This document shows, piece by piece, positions 10,241 to 19,920 of a DNA stretch of 64,000 nt. The notes below the pieces were generated by a model. The model worked only from the letters and a program-made list of their open reading frames with translations, did not search any database and was not told where the DNA came from. Every line of letters begins with the position of its first letter. The stretch's first letter is position 1. The stretch comes from Lachnospiraceae bacterium (GTDB lineage: Bacteria; Bacillota; Clostridia; Lachnospirales; Lachnospiraceae). The stretch spans positions 1 to 64,000 of the forward strand of contig JAFQOE010000037.1 in the NCBI GenBank assembly GCA_017395635.1. The letters are read 5' to 3'. Both the position numbers and the translations under genes were made by a program.

Positions 10241-13200
10241 ATGGACGTTAGTGTAATTTTTGCCACACATAATCGACAAGATGTACTGAACGATGTCTTT
10301 GACGCATGGAGAGAAGTAGACAAAGTTACTAAATATGAATATGAAATTATTTGTTCAGATGATGAATCTACTGATAATACAGTTAAGATTATAGAAAATA
10401 TTGAAGATTTACCAGTTAAATTAATACGAAACAAAAAGGGTGGTGCTAGTAAAGCACGTAATGCTGCTTTGAAAATAGCTACGGGAAAAATTGTGATTTT
10501 TACTGGTGATGATATTTTTCCAATGCCAGAATATATTAATAAGCATTTCGAAAATTATTTGAAATATGGCGAAAATATTGCTACACTTGGAAGGATTGAT
10601 TGGCACCCTGATATAAAAATCAATCATCTTATGAGGCATATTACAGAAATTGGTTGTGAACAATTCGGATTTATAGCTTTGCCAGTATATCAAACTATAG
10701 ATTTTAGACATTTTTATACTTCTAATATTAGCGTTTCGATGAAATTGTTAAAAGAAATAGATTATTTTTTTGACACGCGCTTTGATAAATATGGATTTGA
10801 AGATATAGAATTAGGATATCGATTGCAAAAAGTTGGAATGAAGATATATTATGATCCAGATTTGCTAGCATATCATCATCATATTTATGATAGTGTTGAG
10901 AAATTTTGTAACAGACAAATAAGTGCGGGTGAAGAGTTGGTTGTATTTAATCAACTTCAAGAGGATTTATATGATAAATGCAATTGTGATGTTAATAATA
11001 GTATAGATTGTTTTCGAATATATAATAAACAACACAAAATGAAACATTCCCTTAAGGGTGGTTTGACACTTTTTGCTATGAATTTTTCGAAGACAATAAG
11101 CAGGCTTTTGGAAAAGGTGATTGATAAAACGGGAAGTGTGTTTTTTTCACAAATTTGTTCACTTCTTTATGTTTCAATTTTTCAAAATTATTTTTTTTAT
11201 GGTGTAGCTTCGCGAATTGTCAAAGAGGAAAATGTGGATTGTAGTCGATCCAATCTTATGAATTTTACTGCCATGTATATGACGAAACCTATTTCTGAGA
11301 TCTATTGGAATGTTGGAAATGGATTTAATGAAAATGATGCTAGAAAATGGAGGATTTGGAATTCGGATGAGATAAGTTTACAGCATCAATTACCACATGG
11401 TGTTTCGGAGGTGCGAGTGGCGCCGTTAAAGGATTATTGTAAGGCCGAAGTTAATAGGATGTACTTCGTATTAAAAGATAAGAGTGAAGTAGAGGCAAAA
11501 GTTGAATGGCATAATGCCTGTAGTTTGGTAGATGATACTTATGATTTTTCTCATACGAATGATTCTTGTATTCTTATCAAAAATGTACCTGAAAATTATG
11601 ATTATTTTGTAGTAAATATGAAAGTAAAAGCGATGAAGAAACATAACAATTTATATAAAATATGTAACACATTTATAAGAATGTTGGGAATAATTAAAAA
11701 TAAAGTCTCGTATAAAATTAATAATGCAACTAACTGGAAAATAAAATATTCCTATGGGCAACGTCGACGAATACAAATCGGTATAGGTGGCGATTTATCG
11801 GCGGAAAAAAGGGCGGAGATTATTGACTTATATGCTCAACAATTATCAGTGTTAGGTGAAGACGTTAAAGTTACAGATGTTGCTAGAATGGAACGGGGGT
11901 ATATTAATTATATTTATAATCCCATGATAGAAGCTTTGGATGAAACCCAAATATTGCAAGTTGCTTATACGCTGTTAAATTCAGCTGTTGATTACATTGT
12001 TGTTTCAAGGTCATTTGTTGAGTTTCCGCAGATTGCTTGTAAGAGTTTTTTTGATGTGTTGATATATAATGATAAATTAACGGTTACAACTGATCATAAT
12101 AATTTAGAAAATGCTACGGGACGATATATGCGTTTACCTGCTTATGAAAGGGAAGAACAAAGTGTTGATATCAAAGATTACATTAATAATGTTTCTTTGA
12201 ATGAAGAATACTATTTAGGTGGTTCTGGCGTACCATTTCGTGTTAGCCAACGAGGATTTGGTATGAGAAAAGGAGATAAGCCGTTAATATTCGTGGTTCC
12301 TGTTTTTTTGGCTGTAGGTGGGGTTGAAAGAAATACGATAGAGGTAATGAAAAGACTTCACGAGCATTATGATTTTGTATTAATTACGTTTGAAAGACAT
12401 ACAAAACAACAAGGATCATTGCATTATCAGTTGAAGGGATTGTGTAATTATATATTTGATTTGCGTGAAATAACAGAACACACTAATTTCTTGGAAGTAT
12501 TTTATGAGCTGAATGAAATGTTTAAACCGGAATTGTTGTGGTTGTGTAATAGTTCACCATGGTTTGAAAATCATATATCGCATATACGTGAAATATTTAA
12601 AGAAATACCAATGATTTCACAAGATGTGTATGATTCAAAAATGGGATGGATTGAGTATTATAAAAACAAAGAAAAGAAATGTTTTGATAGGTATATTGCA
12701 ATAACAGAATTAATCAAAAATACATTTGTCAATGAATATCATATAAGTTCTGAAAAAATTGATGTTATATATTCTGCTGTTGATGATATCAAAATTAAAA
12801 AAACAAAAGAGGAGTTACCATCTCGCGAAGAATTGTGTAAGAAATATAATTTAGATATTGAAAAAGAGCATTATTCCTATGTCGCACGTTTGACAGAGCA
12901 AAAGAATCCAATTCGATATTTGGAATTAGTGAAACAAATACACAACATGGGAACTGAATCAATACAGTTTATTATGGTTGGAGATGGCGTGTATAGAGAC
13001 AAGGTGGAGCAGTATATACAAGACAATCATTTAGAGGATGTCATTGTTAGAATGCCTTATATAGCAAATACACCAGAGTTTATAAGTGTCTTAGATGGAT
13101 TGGTTATCACATCGGATTACGAGGGATTGCCTATTGTATGTATTGAAGCTATGAGTATGGGAACACCAATTATTTCGACCAATACAGGCGACACCAAGAG

Positions 13201-13393
13201 ATTTATTGAACAGAACAGATGTGGAATGATTATTGATGAAAATATAGATGATGTAAGTAATTTTGAAATGTTTAGAAGTAATTTGTCGGAGTTTAAAAAG
13301 AATGCTGTGGCATGTGCAGATGAAATGTTAGATTTCTTTTCTGTAACAAATGTTGCACAACAGTATTTGCAAATGTTTCAAGATTGTAAATAA
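10241..13393 (+). CDS. Bifunctional GT2-GT4 glycosyltransferase
   Basis: This large cytoplasmic protein (about 1050 residues from the chosen start) fuses an N-terminal GT2 domain (DVSVIFATHNRQDVL at residue 2, SDDESTDNT near 36, TGDDIF near 90) to a C-terminal GT4 (GT-B) domain. The latter has VGGVERNTIEVM and, near the end, SDYEGLPIVCIEAMSMGTP, the retaining GT4 donor-site signature. The middle 350 residues are unassigned and could be a scaffold or acceptor-binding module. An in-frame start at 10151 has no ribosome site, whereas the ATG at 10241 follows AAAGGAAG, so I chose 10241. The preceding 217 bp show no clear promoter or terminator. The gene is noticeably AT-rich. Confidence 0.88.
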   Translation: MDVSVIFATHNRQDVLNDVFDAWREVDKVTKYEYEIICSDDESTDNTVKIIENIEDLPVKLIRNKKGGASKARNAALKIATGKIVIFTGDDIFPMPEYINKHFENYLKYGENIATLGRIDWHPDIKINHLMRHITEIGCEQFGFIALPVYQTIDFRHFYTSNISVSMKLLKEIDYFFDTRFDKYGFEDIELGYRLQKVGMKIYYDPDLLAYHHHIYDSVEKFCNRQISAGEELVVFNQLQEDLYDKCNCDVNNSIDCFRIYNKQHKMKHSLKGGLTLFAMNFSKTISRLLEKVIDKTGSVFFSQICSLLYVSIFQNYFFYGVASRIVKEENVDCSRSNLMNFTAMYMTKPISEIYWNVGNGFNENDARKWRIWNSDEISLQHQLPHGVSEVRVAPLKDYCKAEVNRMYFVLKDKSEVEAKVEWHNACSLVDDTYDFSHTNDSCILIKNVPENYDYFVVNMKVKAMKKHNNLYKICNTFIRMLGIIKNKVSYKINNATNWKIKYSYGQRRRIQIGIGGDLSAEKRAEIIDLYAQQLSVLGEDVKVTDVARMERGYINYIYNPMIEALDETQILQVAYTLLNSAVDYIVVSRSFVEFPQIACKSFFDVLIYNDKLTVTTDHNNLENATGRYMRLPAYEREEQSVDIKDYINNVSLNEEYYLGGSGVPFRVSQRGFGMRKGDKPLIFVVPVFLAVGGVERNTIEVMKRLHEHYDFVLITFERHTKQQGSLHYQLKGLCNYIFDLREITEHTNFLEVFYELNEMFKPELLWLCNSSPWFENHISHIREIFKEIPMISQDVYDSKMGWIEYYKNKEKKCFDRYIAITELIKNTFVNEYHISSEKIDVIYSAVDDIKIKKTKEELPSREELCKKYNLDIEKEHYSYVARLTEQKNPIRYLELVKQIHNMGTESIQFIMVGDGVYRDKVEQYIQDNHLEDVIVRMPYIANTPEFISVLDGLVITSDYEGLPIVCIEAMSMGTPIISTNTGDTKRFIEQNRCGMIIDENIDDVSNFEMFRSNLSEFKKNAVACADEMLDFFSVTNVAQQYLQMFQDCK

Positions 13394-13414
13394 TGATGGA
13401 GAATGTGATAATAC

Positions 13415-14326
13415 ATGAAAAATAAGTATATTATTTTAGGTGGCAATGGATTTATTGGGAAAAACTTATGTGAGTATATTGTAAGACGCGGACATAGCGT
13501 TACCAGTATGGACAGAATCTTTCCAGAACAGAAAAATCCTAGTATAGAGTATGTTCAAGGAGATTTTTTTGATGATAATTTTTTGCGGAAAATTATTCAA
13601 GATAAGGATGTAATTATCCATGCAATTAGTACAATTAATCCAGGAAATTCCAATGATAAGTTTATGGATGGTTATAGGAATGATTTTGTACAAACAATTA
13701 ATATGTGTTCATGGATTAAGGATATGGATAAGAAAGTTGTGTTTTTATCTTCTGGTGGAACGGTATATGGCGACCATAGTAATCAGCCGCTACGAGAGGA
13801 TGTTTTGCCACAGCCGATTAATCATTATGGAAATATAAAATTATCAATTGAAAATGCATTAAGAATATTTCATATTCAGAACCGATTGAATATAAGTATT
13901 GCTCGAATTTCAAATCCTTATGGAAAAGGACAAGATTTTAGTAAGGGAGTAGGTTTCGTCGATGCGGTAATGAAACGTTCATTAGATGGTAAACCTGTGG
14001 AAATATGGGGCGATGGTGGTAATGTCAGAGATTATATTTATATTTCTGATTTGTGTGAATGCTTATACCAGTTATCACTTTATAAAGGTGAGGAATCTGT
14101 TTTTAATGTTAGTTCAGGTATTGGTATTTCTCAAAATGAAATTATTGATGTGATTCGTGGATTGGGTTTGAATGTGGAAGTAACATATCAGGAGAAAAGA
14201 AGTGTTGATGTTAGACAGATTATTTTGGACAATACAAAAATTAAATCATTATTTAATTTAAAATTAACAACATTTGATGAGGGCGTACAAGAATACCTAG
14301 AATATTTAAGACAGATAAATCATTAA
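13415..14326 (+). CDS. NAD-dependent sugar epimerase/dehydratase
   Basis: This 303-residue extended-SDR enzyme has a Rossmann GGNGFIGKNL motif at residues 8-17, an SSGGTVYG stretch, and the YxxxK pair in HYGNIKLS near 144-148. The layout resembles UDP-glucose 4-epimerase and related nucleotide-sugar epimerases. It probably supplies a modified UDP- or dTDP-sugar for the transferases around it. It is slightly shorter than GalE (about 330 residues), and its substrate cannot be decided. It sits between the GT2-GT4 fusion and the ABC exporter, 16-21 bp from each. Confidence 0.85.
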   Translation: MKNKYIILGGNGFIGKNLCEYIVRRGHSVTSMDRIFPEQKNPSIEYVQGDFFDDNFLRKIIQDKDVIIHAISTINPGNSNDKFMDGYRNDFVQTINMCSWIKDMDKKVVFLSSGGTVYGDHSNQPLREDVLPQPINHYGNIKLSIENALRIFHIQNRLNISIARISNPYGKGQDFSKGVGFVDAVMKRSLDGKPVEIWGDGGNVRDYIYISDLCECLYQLSLYKGEESVFNVSSGIGISQNEIIDVIRGLGLNVEVTYQEKRSVDVRQIILDNTKIKSLFNLKLTTFDEGVQEYLEYLRQINH

Positions 14327-14342
14327 TAGAAAGGTGTAAAAA

Positions 14343-15719
14343 ATGAAATTTAAAAGAACTATAGTTGTATGGTTGATTGGAAGTATTATAATTTTTCTTG
14401 GAATGATGTGGTGTACTTTTGGAAATTTTTATTTTAACAATTTGACTAAGGATGCTGTATCGTCATATTCAACAACAGAATTAAAGAATTGTATAGTAGT
14501 TAATAATGGATTGGAATTTGGAAAATCAGAATGTACAGCAGTTATTGAAGACGCATATTTTGTTATAAAATTACCTCGAAAAACCAAACTTGAATCAATT
14601 AACATTATTTTTAATAATATTCCTGACACAAAGTATGGTCAGATTTATTATGGAATGTCAGAAGAGATGCAAGCTGATAGCTATTGGGAAATTCAAAATA
14701 TTTCATATAATAATACCATCAAATCAGATCATAACGAAAGAGTTCAGTATTTAAGGTTTGATGTGACTAGTAAACAAGGGGATACATTTTACATTGATAA
14801 AGTAGAACTCTATCATTCAAATGAAAGTAGGATTTGCTTTTATGTTTTCTTGCCAATAATATTGTTTGTATTTTGGTTGGTTTCTTTTGTTTATCTTAAT
14901 AAGGATTATTTGCTTGTTAAGATTAAAAACAACCATAGTATTGCTGGGAAATATGAAATGATAGATCAAATTTTTGCGTTAGCAATTAGTGATTTTAAAG
15001 GAAGATTTTCAGGTTCTTATTTAGGAGTTTTTTGGGGAGTAATACAACCGTTGTCAAACATATTATTATTTTGGTTTGTTTTTCAAGTTGGATTTCGTTC
15101 CAATCCAATAGATAATGTTCCTTTTATTTTATGGTTAGCGGCTGGAATGATTCCTTGGAATTATTTTTATGATTCATGGTTTGATGGAACAAACACTTTT
15201 GTATCATATTCATATATTGTGAAAAAGGTAGTATTTAATATTGAAGTATTACCATTGGTAAAAGTGTTGTCTTCAAGTATATTGAATTTGATTTTTAACG
15301 GGATTTTAATTATTATTTACTGTATCTATAATCGTTTTATGGGATTTCATATTTTTGATATGATATATTATAGTTTTTGTTTGTTTATGTTAACACTAGG
15401 TTTATCGTATATTACAGCAACGTTAAATGTATTTATTAAGGATATAGGACAGTTTATGGGTATTATCTTACAGATATTAATGTGGCTTACACCGATGATG
15501 TGGTCCTATGAAATGATACCAACAAATTTACAGTGGATATATAAATTTAACCCTTTACATTATGTGATTAATGGATATCGAGAAAGTTTAATTAATGGAT
15601 ATTGGTTCTTTCACCAAAAAGAGCAAATGGTATGGTTTTGGATAGTTACTATAATTATTTTCTTAACCGGAAAATCATTAATGAATAAATTAAAAGATCA
15701 TTTTGCGGATGTTTTATAG
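14343..15719 (+). CDS. Polysaccharide ABC exporter permease (Wzm/TagG-like) with N-terminal extracytoplasmic domain
   Basis: This 458-residue membrane protein's C-terminal part (about 200-458) is an ABC-2 permease with six helices, opening with FALAISDFKGRFSGSYLGVFWG, the conserved start of Wzm/TagG/RgpC proteins. Typical members are about 260-280 residues. Here there is an extra N-terminal module: a TM helix (8-28), about 130 residues of probable extracytoplasmic beta-rich sequence, and a second TM helix (about 165-185). The extension might contact the exported glycan or cell wall; that is inference. The ATPase follows after 17 bp. Together they should move a lipid-linked glycan to the outer face of the membrane. 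Confidence 0.88.
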   Translation: MKFKRTIVVWLIGSIIIFLGMMWCTFGNFYFNNLTKDAVSSYSTTELKNCIVVNNGLEFGKSECTAVIEDAYFVIKLPRKTKLESINIIFNNIPDTKYGQIYYGMSEEMQADSYWEIQNISYNNTIKSDHNERVQYLRFDVTSKQGDTFYIDKVELYHSNESRICFYVFLPIILFVFWLVSFVYLNKDYLLVKIKNNHSIAGKYEMIDQIFALAISDFKGRFSGSYLGVFWGVIQPLSNILLFWFVFQVGFRSNPIDNVPFILWLAAGMIPWNYFYDSWFDGTNTFVSYSYIVKKVVFNIEVLPLVKVLSSSILNLIFNGILIIIYCIYNRFMGFHIFDMIYYSFCLFMLTLGLSYITATLNVFIKDIGQFMGIILQILMWLTPMMWSYEMIPTNLQWIYKFNPLHYVINGYRESLINGYWFFHQKEQMVWFWIVTIIIFLTGKSLMNKLKDHFADVL

Positions 15720-15736
15720 TAATAGAGGGAAAAAAT

Positions 15737-16999
15737 ATGAATGAAATAACGATAAATGTTAAAAATTTAATAAAAGAATATAAGTTGTACGAAAAGCCGA
15801 GTGATCGAATTAAAGAAGCACTGAAAAAGAATTCTTCATATCATAAAGATTTTAGGGCTGTTGATGATATTTCGTTTCAGGTAAAAAAGGGTGAAACTGT
15901 TGGTATTATTGGGAAAAATGGTGCTGGTAAGTCTACCTTGTTGAAGATGATTACAGGAGTTTTGAAACCTACGTCTGGTAGTATTCAATTAAGCGGTAAT
16001 GTTTCTGCATTGTTAGAATTAGGTGCTGGGTTTGATGCTGAAAAAAATGGAATTGATAATATATATTTGAATGGAAGAATTAATGGTTTGTCAAAGCAAG
16101 AAATAGATGATAGCTTACAATCCGTTTTGGACTTTGCGGACATTGGTGATTTTGTGTATCAACCAATCAAAACATATTCGAGTGGTATGTTGGTTCGATT
16201 AGCGTTTGCAGCAGCAGTTAATGTCAAACCGGAAATTTTAATTGTTGATGAAGCACTGAGTGTTGGTGATGTTCGTTTTCAACAGAAATGTTATCGAAAA
16301 ATAAGAGAGTTTAAAAAGAATGGAACAGTATTATTTGTAAGTCATGATACAGGAGCAATAGCAAGTTTTTGTGATTGGGTGATATGGCTAGATGATGGAA
16401 AAATATATAAGATTGGTGAACCGGGTGAAATTATAGAAGAGTATCTTTCGTTTATGCGATATGATATTAAGAATGATGAAAAGATGTTGGTAGATACTTC
16501 TGGTTTAGATGACGAGGTTGCAGAAAATGAAGATAATACTTGTGTGTTATCCTTTGGTAATCAATCAGCGCAGTTTGTAAAAATATCGTTAAGGAATAGT
16601 GAGGGAAAACTCATTACACAGGTCTCTTCTAAACAAGTCATATGTATTGATATGGAATTAATGACTCGCGATGCAATTGAATTTCCAATATTAGGTTTTA
16701 ATTTGAAAGATGTGTTAGGGAATGAACTTGTTGTAACTAATAATATTTTTGAAAAGATAAAGATTCCTGCTATGAATGCAAATCAAACATATCATTATCA
16801 ATGGAAATTTGAATTTCCACAACTACATGCGGGAGATTATCTTTTGGATGTGGCATTAGCAGAAGGAACATATCAAAATCATGAGCAAATACATTTTGTG
16901 ACAGATGCATTAGTAATTAAATGTGTAGATGATAGAATGTATCAAGAAGGAAGAGGAAAGATTGTTCCTAAAGATATCAGATTAATTAATATGAAATAA
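15737..16999 (+). CDS. Polysaccharide ABC exporter ATPase with carbohydrate-binding C-terminus (Wzt-like)
   Basis: This 420-residue ABC ATPase has Walker A GKNGAGKST near residue 60, signature SSGMLVRLAFA near 150, Walker B ILIVDEALSVGD near 172 and a switch His in FVSHDTG near 205. After the roughly 245-residue nucleotide-binding domain comes a 170-residue beta-rich tail similar in position to the Wzt C-terminal domain, which in O-antigen exporters recognises the finished chain end. Its partner is the permease just upstream. A tail of this kind often goes with a terminating modification; the methyltransferase two genes downstream is a candidate for that cap, which is inference. Confidence 0.9.
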   Translation: MNEITINVKNLIKEYKLYEKPSDRIKEALKKNSSYHKDFRAVDDISFQVKKGETVGIIGKNGAGKSTLLKMITGVLKPTSGSIQLSGNVSALLELGAGFDAEKNGIDNIYLNGRINGLSKQEIDDSLQSVLDFADIGDFVYQPIKTYSSGMLVRLAFAAAVNVKPEILIVDEALSVGDVRFQQKCYRKIREFKKNGTVLFVSHDTGAIASFCDWVIWLDDGKIYKIGEPGEIIEEYLSFMRYDIKNDEKMLVDTSGLDDEVAENEDNTCVLSFGNQSAQFVKISLRNSEGKLITQVSSKQVICIDMELMTRDAIEFPILGFNLKDVLGNELVVTNNIFEKIKIPAMNANQTYHYQWKFEFPQLHAGDYLLDVALAEGTYQNHEQIHFVTDALVIKCVDDRMYQEGRGKIVPKDIRLINMK

Positions 17000-17042
17000 T
17001 ATTAAAGAAAGGAATGGCATTTGAGCTATCAAGGGAAAAAAC

Positions 17043-18038
17043 ATGTTTAATATGATTAGGAAAGTAAAAGAAAAAAATAGTAATAAGGTTTCTGGACCAT
17101 TGTTGTCTGTTGTCATTCCTTTATACAATCATGAAAAATTTATAGCAGAAGCAATTGAAAGTGTTTTGAATCAAACATATATAAGTTTGGAATTGATTAT
17201 CATTGATGATGGTTCGAAGGATAAATCCGTGCAGATTGCAAAAAAATATTTGAACGATGAGCGTGTTCAATTGATTGAACAAGAAAATGCTGGTGCACAC
17301 ATGGCAATCAATAGAGGTCTAGAGATGGCTAAAGGCGATTATCTAGCAATATTAAATTCTGATGATGTATATGAAGATAATCGATTTGAGAAAATGATCA
17401 CATATATGGAAGCACATAAAGAAGTTGGTTTTTTGTGTTCGTATATTACAGTTATTGATGATAAGGGCAAAGAATTAGGAGTAAAAGAAGGCTGGAGAAA
17501 TATGGAGCCTTGGCAAATACCACATCCAGAGTTATCATTTAAAGCAACAGATGATTTTAAAAAGAATCTTCTCATGACTAATTTTACATCTACAACAAGT
17601 AATTTTTTGTTTACGAGAGAATTATATCAAAAAATAGGAGGAATGAGAAATCTTAGATTTGCTCATGACTGGGATTTTGCTTTGCGTGCTGCGGAGGTGA
17701 CTCAATGTAAAATAATTGAAGAGCCTTTAATGAAGTATAGAATTCATTCATCGAATACAATTTCAAGTAATCGTAAATGGATGATGTTTGAAATAGTATG
17801 GATGTGGGCGAGTAATCTTAGAAGGTTCTATGGTAAAGAACTTTTTTCAGGCGAGAATCTAGGAGAAGAAATGGTACAAGTTGTTGAATCACTTAATTTA
17901 CAAGGAAATGATAAAGTATTTTGGATGATTATGATGTATATGGATGTACGTTTTGCAAAAGAAATTTCAAATCCTGAAGAAGAGTTATTGGAGAATGAAA
18001 GTCTTCGTGAATATTTTATTAATTATATTGTTGAATAA
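17043..18038 (+). CDS. Family-2 glycosyltransferase
   Basis: This is a 331-residue GT2 enzyme with LSVVIPLYNHEKFI near residue 21, IDDGSKDKS near 58 and LNSDD (LAILNSDDVYEDN) near 105. The C-terminal half has AHDWDFALRAAE, the acceptor-side motif common in capsule transferases. An in-frame ATG at 17043 follows an AAGGGA site. The 43-bp gap before it has no terminator, so it probably belongs to the exporter operon. It could add a terminal or branching sugar, since it is encoded after the ABC exporter. Donor unknown. Confidence 0.88.
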   Translation: MFNMIRKVKEKNSNKVSGPLLSVVIPLYNHEKFIAEAIESVLNQTYISLELIIIDDGSKDKSVQIAKKYLNDERVQLIEQENAGAHMAINRGLEMAKGDYLAILNSDDVYEDNRFEKMITYMEAHKEVGFLCSYITVIDDKGKELGVKEGWRNMEPWQIPHPELSFKATDDFKKNLLMTNFTSTTSNFLFTRELYQKIGGMRNLRFAHDWDFALRAAEVTQCKIIEEPLMKYRIHSSNTISSNRKWMMFEIVWMWASNLRRFYGKELFSGENLGEEMVQVVESLNLQGNDKVFWMIMMYMDVRFAKEISNPEEELLENESLREYFINYIVE

Positions 18039-18072
18039 ATAGGATGAAGTGTATTAATAATGGAGGATAATT

Positions 18073-19452
18073 ATGAAATATGACTTGGAATTAGTGTTGG
18101 ATGAGGATAATTCACTTAGCAAAATTATTAAACAAATTAAAAAATGCTCTATTGTTTTAGAATTTGGTCCGGCTAATGGTAGAATGACAAAGTATTTAAA
18201 AGAAAATCTACAATGTGACGTGTATATTGTTGAAATAGAAGAAGAGGCAGCCAAATCTGCATTGAAGTATGCGAAGGATGGTATTGTTGATAATATTGAA
18301 AATTATGCGTGGGTAGAGAGATGGTCTGATATAAGATTTGATTACATTGTATTTGCTGATGTTTTAGAACATTTATATAATCCGCAAGAAGTATTGAAAC
18401 TTACCAAAACATTATTAAAGGATGATGGGCAAACTATTATTTCTGTACCTAACGTAAGTCATAATTCGGTTTTGATTAATCAGTATAATAATATTTTTAA
18501 CTATACGCCGTTGGGACTTTTGGATAATACACACATTCATTTGTTTGCGTATAACACATTGAAGGAGTTTTGCTATTATGCAGGCTACGTTCCTGTTATT
18601 GAAGATGCAACATATTCTAATGTGGGCGATAATGAGGTTGGATCTCATTACAATCAACTTGATTCTGTAATTCAAAAACATTTTCGTGAACGCAAATATG
18701 CCAATGTTTATCAATTTTTATTTACTTTGCAAAAAAAAGCATATGTAGATACTAATAACGTTCAAATAGAAAGGAAAATTATTGATTATTTTCCTAATTA
18801 TGAGTTAAAAGTATATTGGGATTATGGTAGTGGATGGACAGAAGATTTGGTGGATATCAGAAGCTTACACAAACCAGTATCTGGAGAATATTCTTTTGAT
18901 GTGAAAAATTCAGAGTTATTAAAAGGTGTTAGAATTGATCCGTTAGATGTAAAAGTTATTGCTCGGATTAATCTAGCTTTCGAAGATACTAAAGGTGAAC
19001 AAATAAATGTTTCGCTAGATGAAGCGTGGACAAATGGTGATAAATACGGTGATGTTTTTGTAGGGCTCAATGATGATTTGCAGGTTGTATTAAATAGAAG
19101 CAATTTTGTTGATTTGAAAAGAATTATTATTAACGTTGAGTATTTAGATTATGCTTATGGTGATAATTCTATTGAGGTATATAAAAGATATTATGGACTT
19201 ACTGAGGAGAATAAGTCTTTCAAAATACAAATGGAACAAAAGAATCGCGAGATAAACGAAAGGTATGATAACTTACAAAAAGAATATCAGGAAATAAACG
19301 AAAGATATGACAACTTACAAAAACAACATCAGGAAATAATCAAAAGATATGATAATTTAGAAAAGAAATATGTTGAAGATAAAATGAACTTAGATAAGTA
19401 TGAGAACATGAATTTGCTTCAGTTTGTAAAATATAACCTAAAGCAAGATTGA
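18073..19452 (+). CDS. SAM-dependent methyltransferase with coiled-coil tail
   Basis: This 459-residue protein opens with a class I methyltransferase domain: VLEFGPANGRMTKYL near 31-45 (motif I), then FDYIVFADVLEHLYNP near 96-111. A second, beta-rich domain follows (about 230-380). The tail has three near-copies of a 14-residue unit (ERYDNLQKEYQEIN type, about 395-440) predicted to form a coiled coil. Such proteins can cap a polysaccharide by methylation, with the coiled coil acting as a ruler or docking arm, as in WbdD of E. coli O9a; the analogy is inference and no kinase domain is present. The ATG has a strong GGAGG site. It is the last plus-strand gene of the cluster. Confidence 0.8.
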   Translation: MKYDLELVLDEDNSLSKIIKQIKKCSIVLEFGPANGRMTKYLKENLQCDVYIVEIEEEAAKSALKYAKDGIVDNIENYAWVERWSDIRFDYIVFADVLEHLYNPQEVLKLTKTLLKDDGQTIISVPNVSHNSVLINQYNNIFNYTPLGLLDNTHIHLFAYNTLKEFCYYAGYVPVIEDATYSNVGDNEVGSHYNQLDSVIQKHFRERKYANVYQFLFTLQKKAYVDTNNVQIERKIIDYFPNYELKVYWDYGSGWTEDLVDIRSLHKPVSGEYSFDVKNSELLKGVRIDPLDVKVIARINLAFEDTKGEQINVSLDEAWTNGDKYGDVFVGLNDDLQVVLNRSNFVDLKRIIINVEYLDYAYGDNSIEVYKRYYGLTEENKSFKIQMEQKNREINERYDNLQKEYQEINERYDNLQKQHQEIIKRYDNLEKKYVEDKMNLDKYENMNLLQFVKYNLKQD

Positions 19453-19920
19453 TGTATGATGTGTTTCTGGAAAATTTAGTGTTTATTAGTTAGACAGTTT
19501 TGTGAATGAAAGTATTAGTATGGGATATTTCCATTTTAATGTATATGATATCTAGAAAAAGATTGACTGTTATATAGAAAGTTAAAAGGTATTAATATGA
19601 GAAGTTTTTTTGCATCTAGAATAAGGAGTTTCATTTGTTTTTACTGGAAAATTAATCTATCAATTCGGAACCATACCAAATAAAAAGGATTTGCAGTTAT
19701 GTCGTGCTCTAATTATAGAAAGGATAATCATAATCCGGAACAATACATATTATGATGATATTAGCAGAATTCTTTTATATTAAGTTAGCATTGTTGGATT
19801 TATTGATTAGTTGTTTGCATAACAGATCTATTTGTTATAGTACAAAAAGGAGTATCGCTCTATAACTATTTTAGTTAAGAATGATACTCTGTAAGTTTTA
19901 GATAATAAATTAGTAATTAT
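19453..19920. other. Gene-poor AT-rich spacer with a 28-codon ORF remnant
   Basis: No full gene is seen. A short ORF at 19597-19683 (plus) has an AAAAGG ribosome site and encodes a basic, aromatic 28-residue peptide beginning MRSFFASRIRSF. That resembles the first helix of hexapeptide acetyltransferases in polysaccharide loci, but the frame closes at once. I read it as possible debris of a lost acetyltransferase. The rest is low-complexity AT-rich sequence. Confidence 0.3.
19849..19890 (-). terminator. Intrinsic terminator of the acyltransferase gene
   Basis: On the minus strand a GAGTATC/GATACTC stem with an inner AACT/AGTT pairing is followed by CTTTTTG. It lies about 30 bp after the acyltransferase stop codon. 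The plus-strand side has only a weak T run, so it mainly serves the minus-strand gene. Confidence 0.6.
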
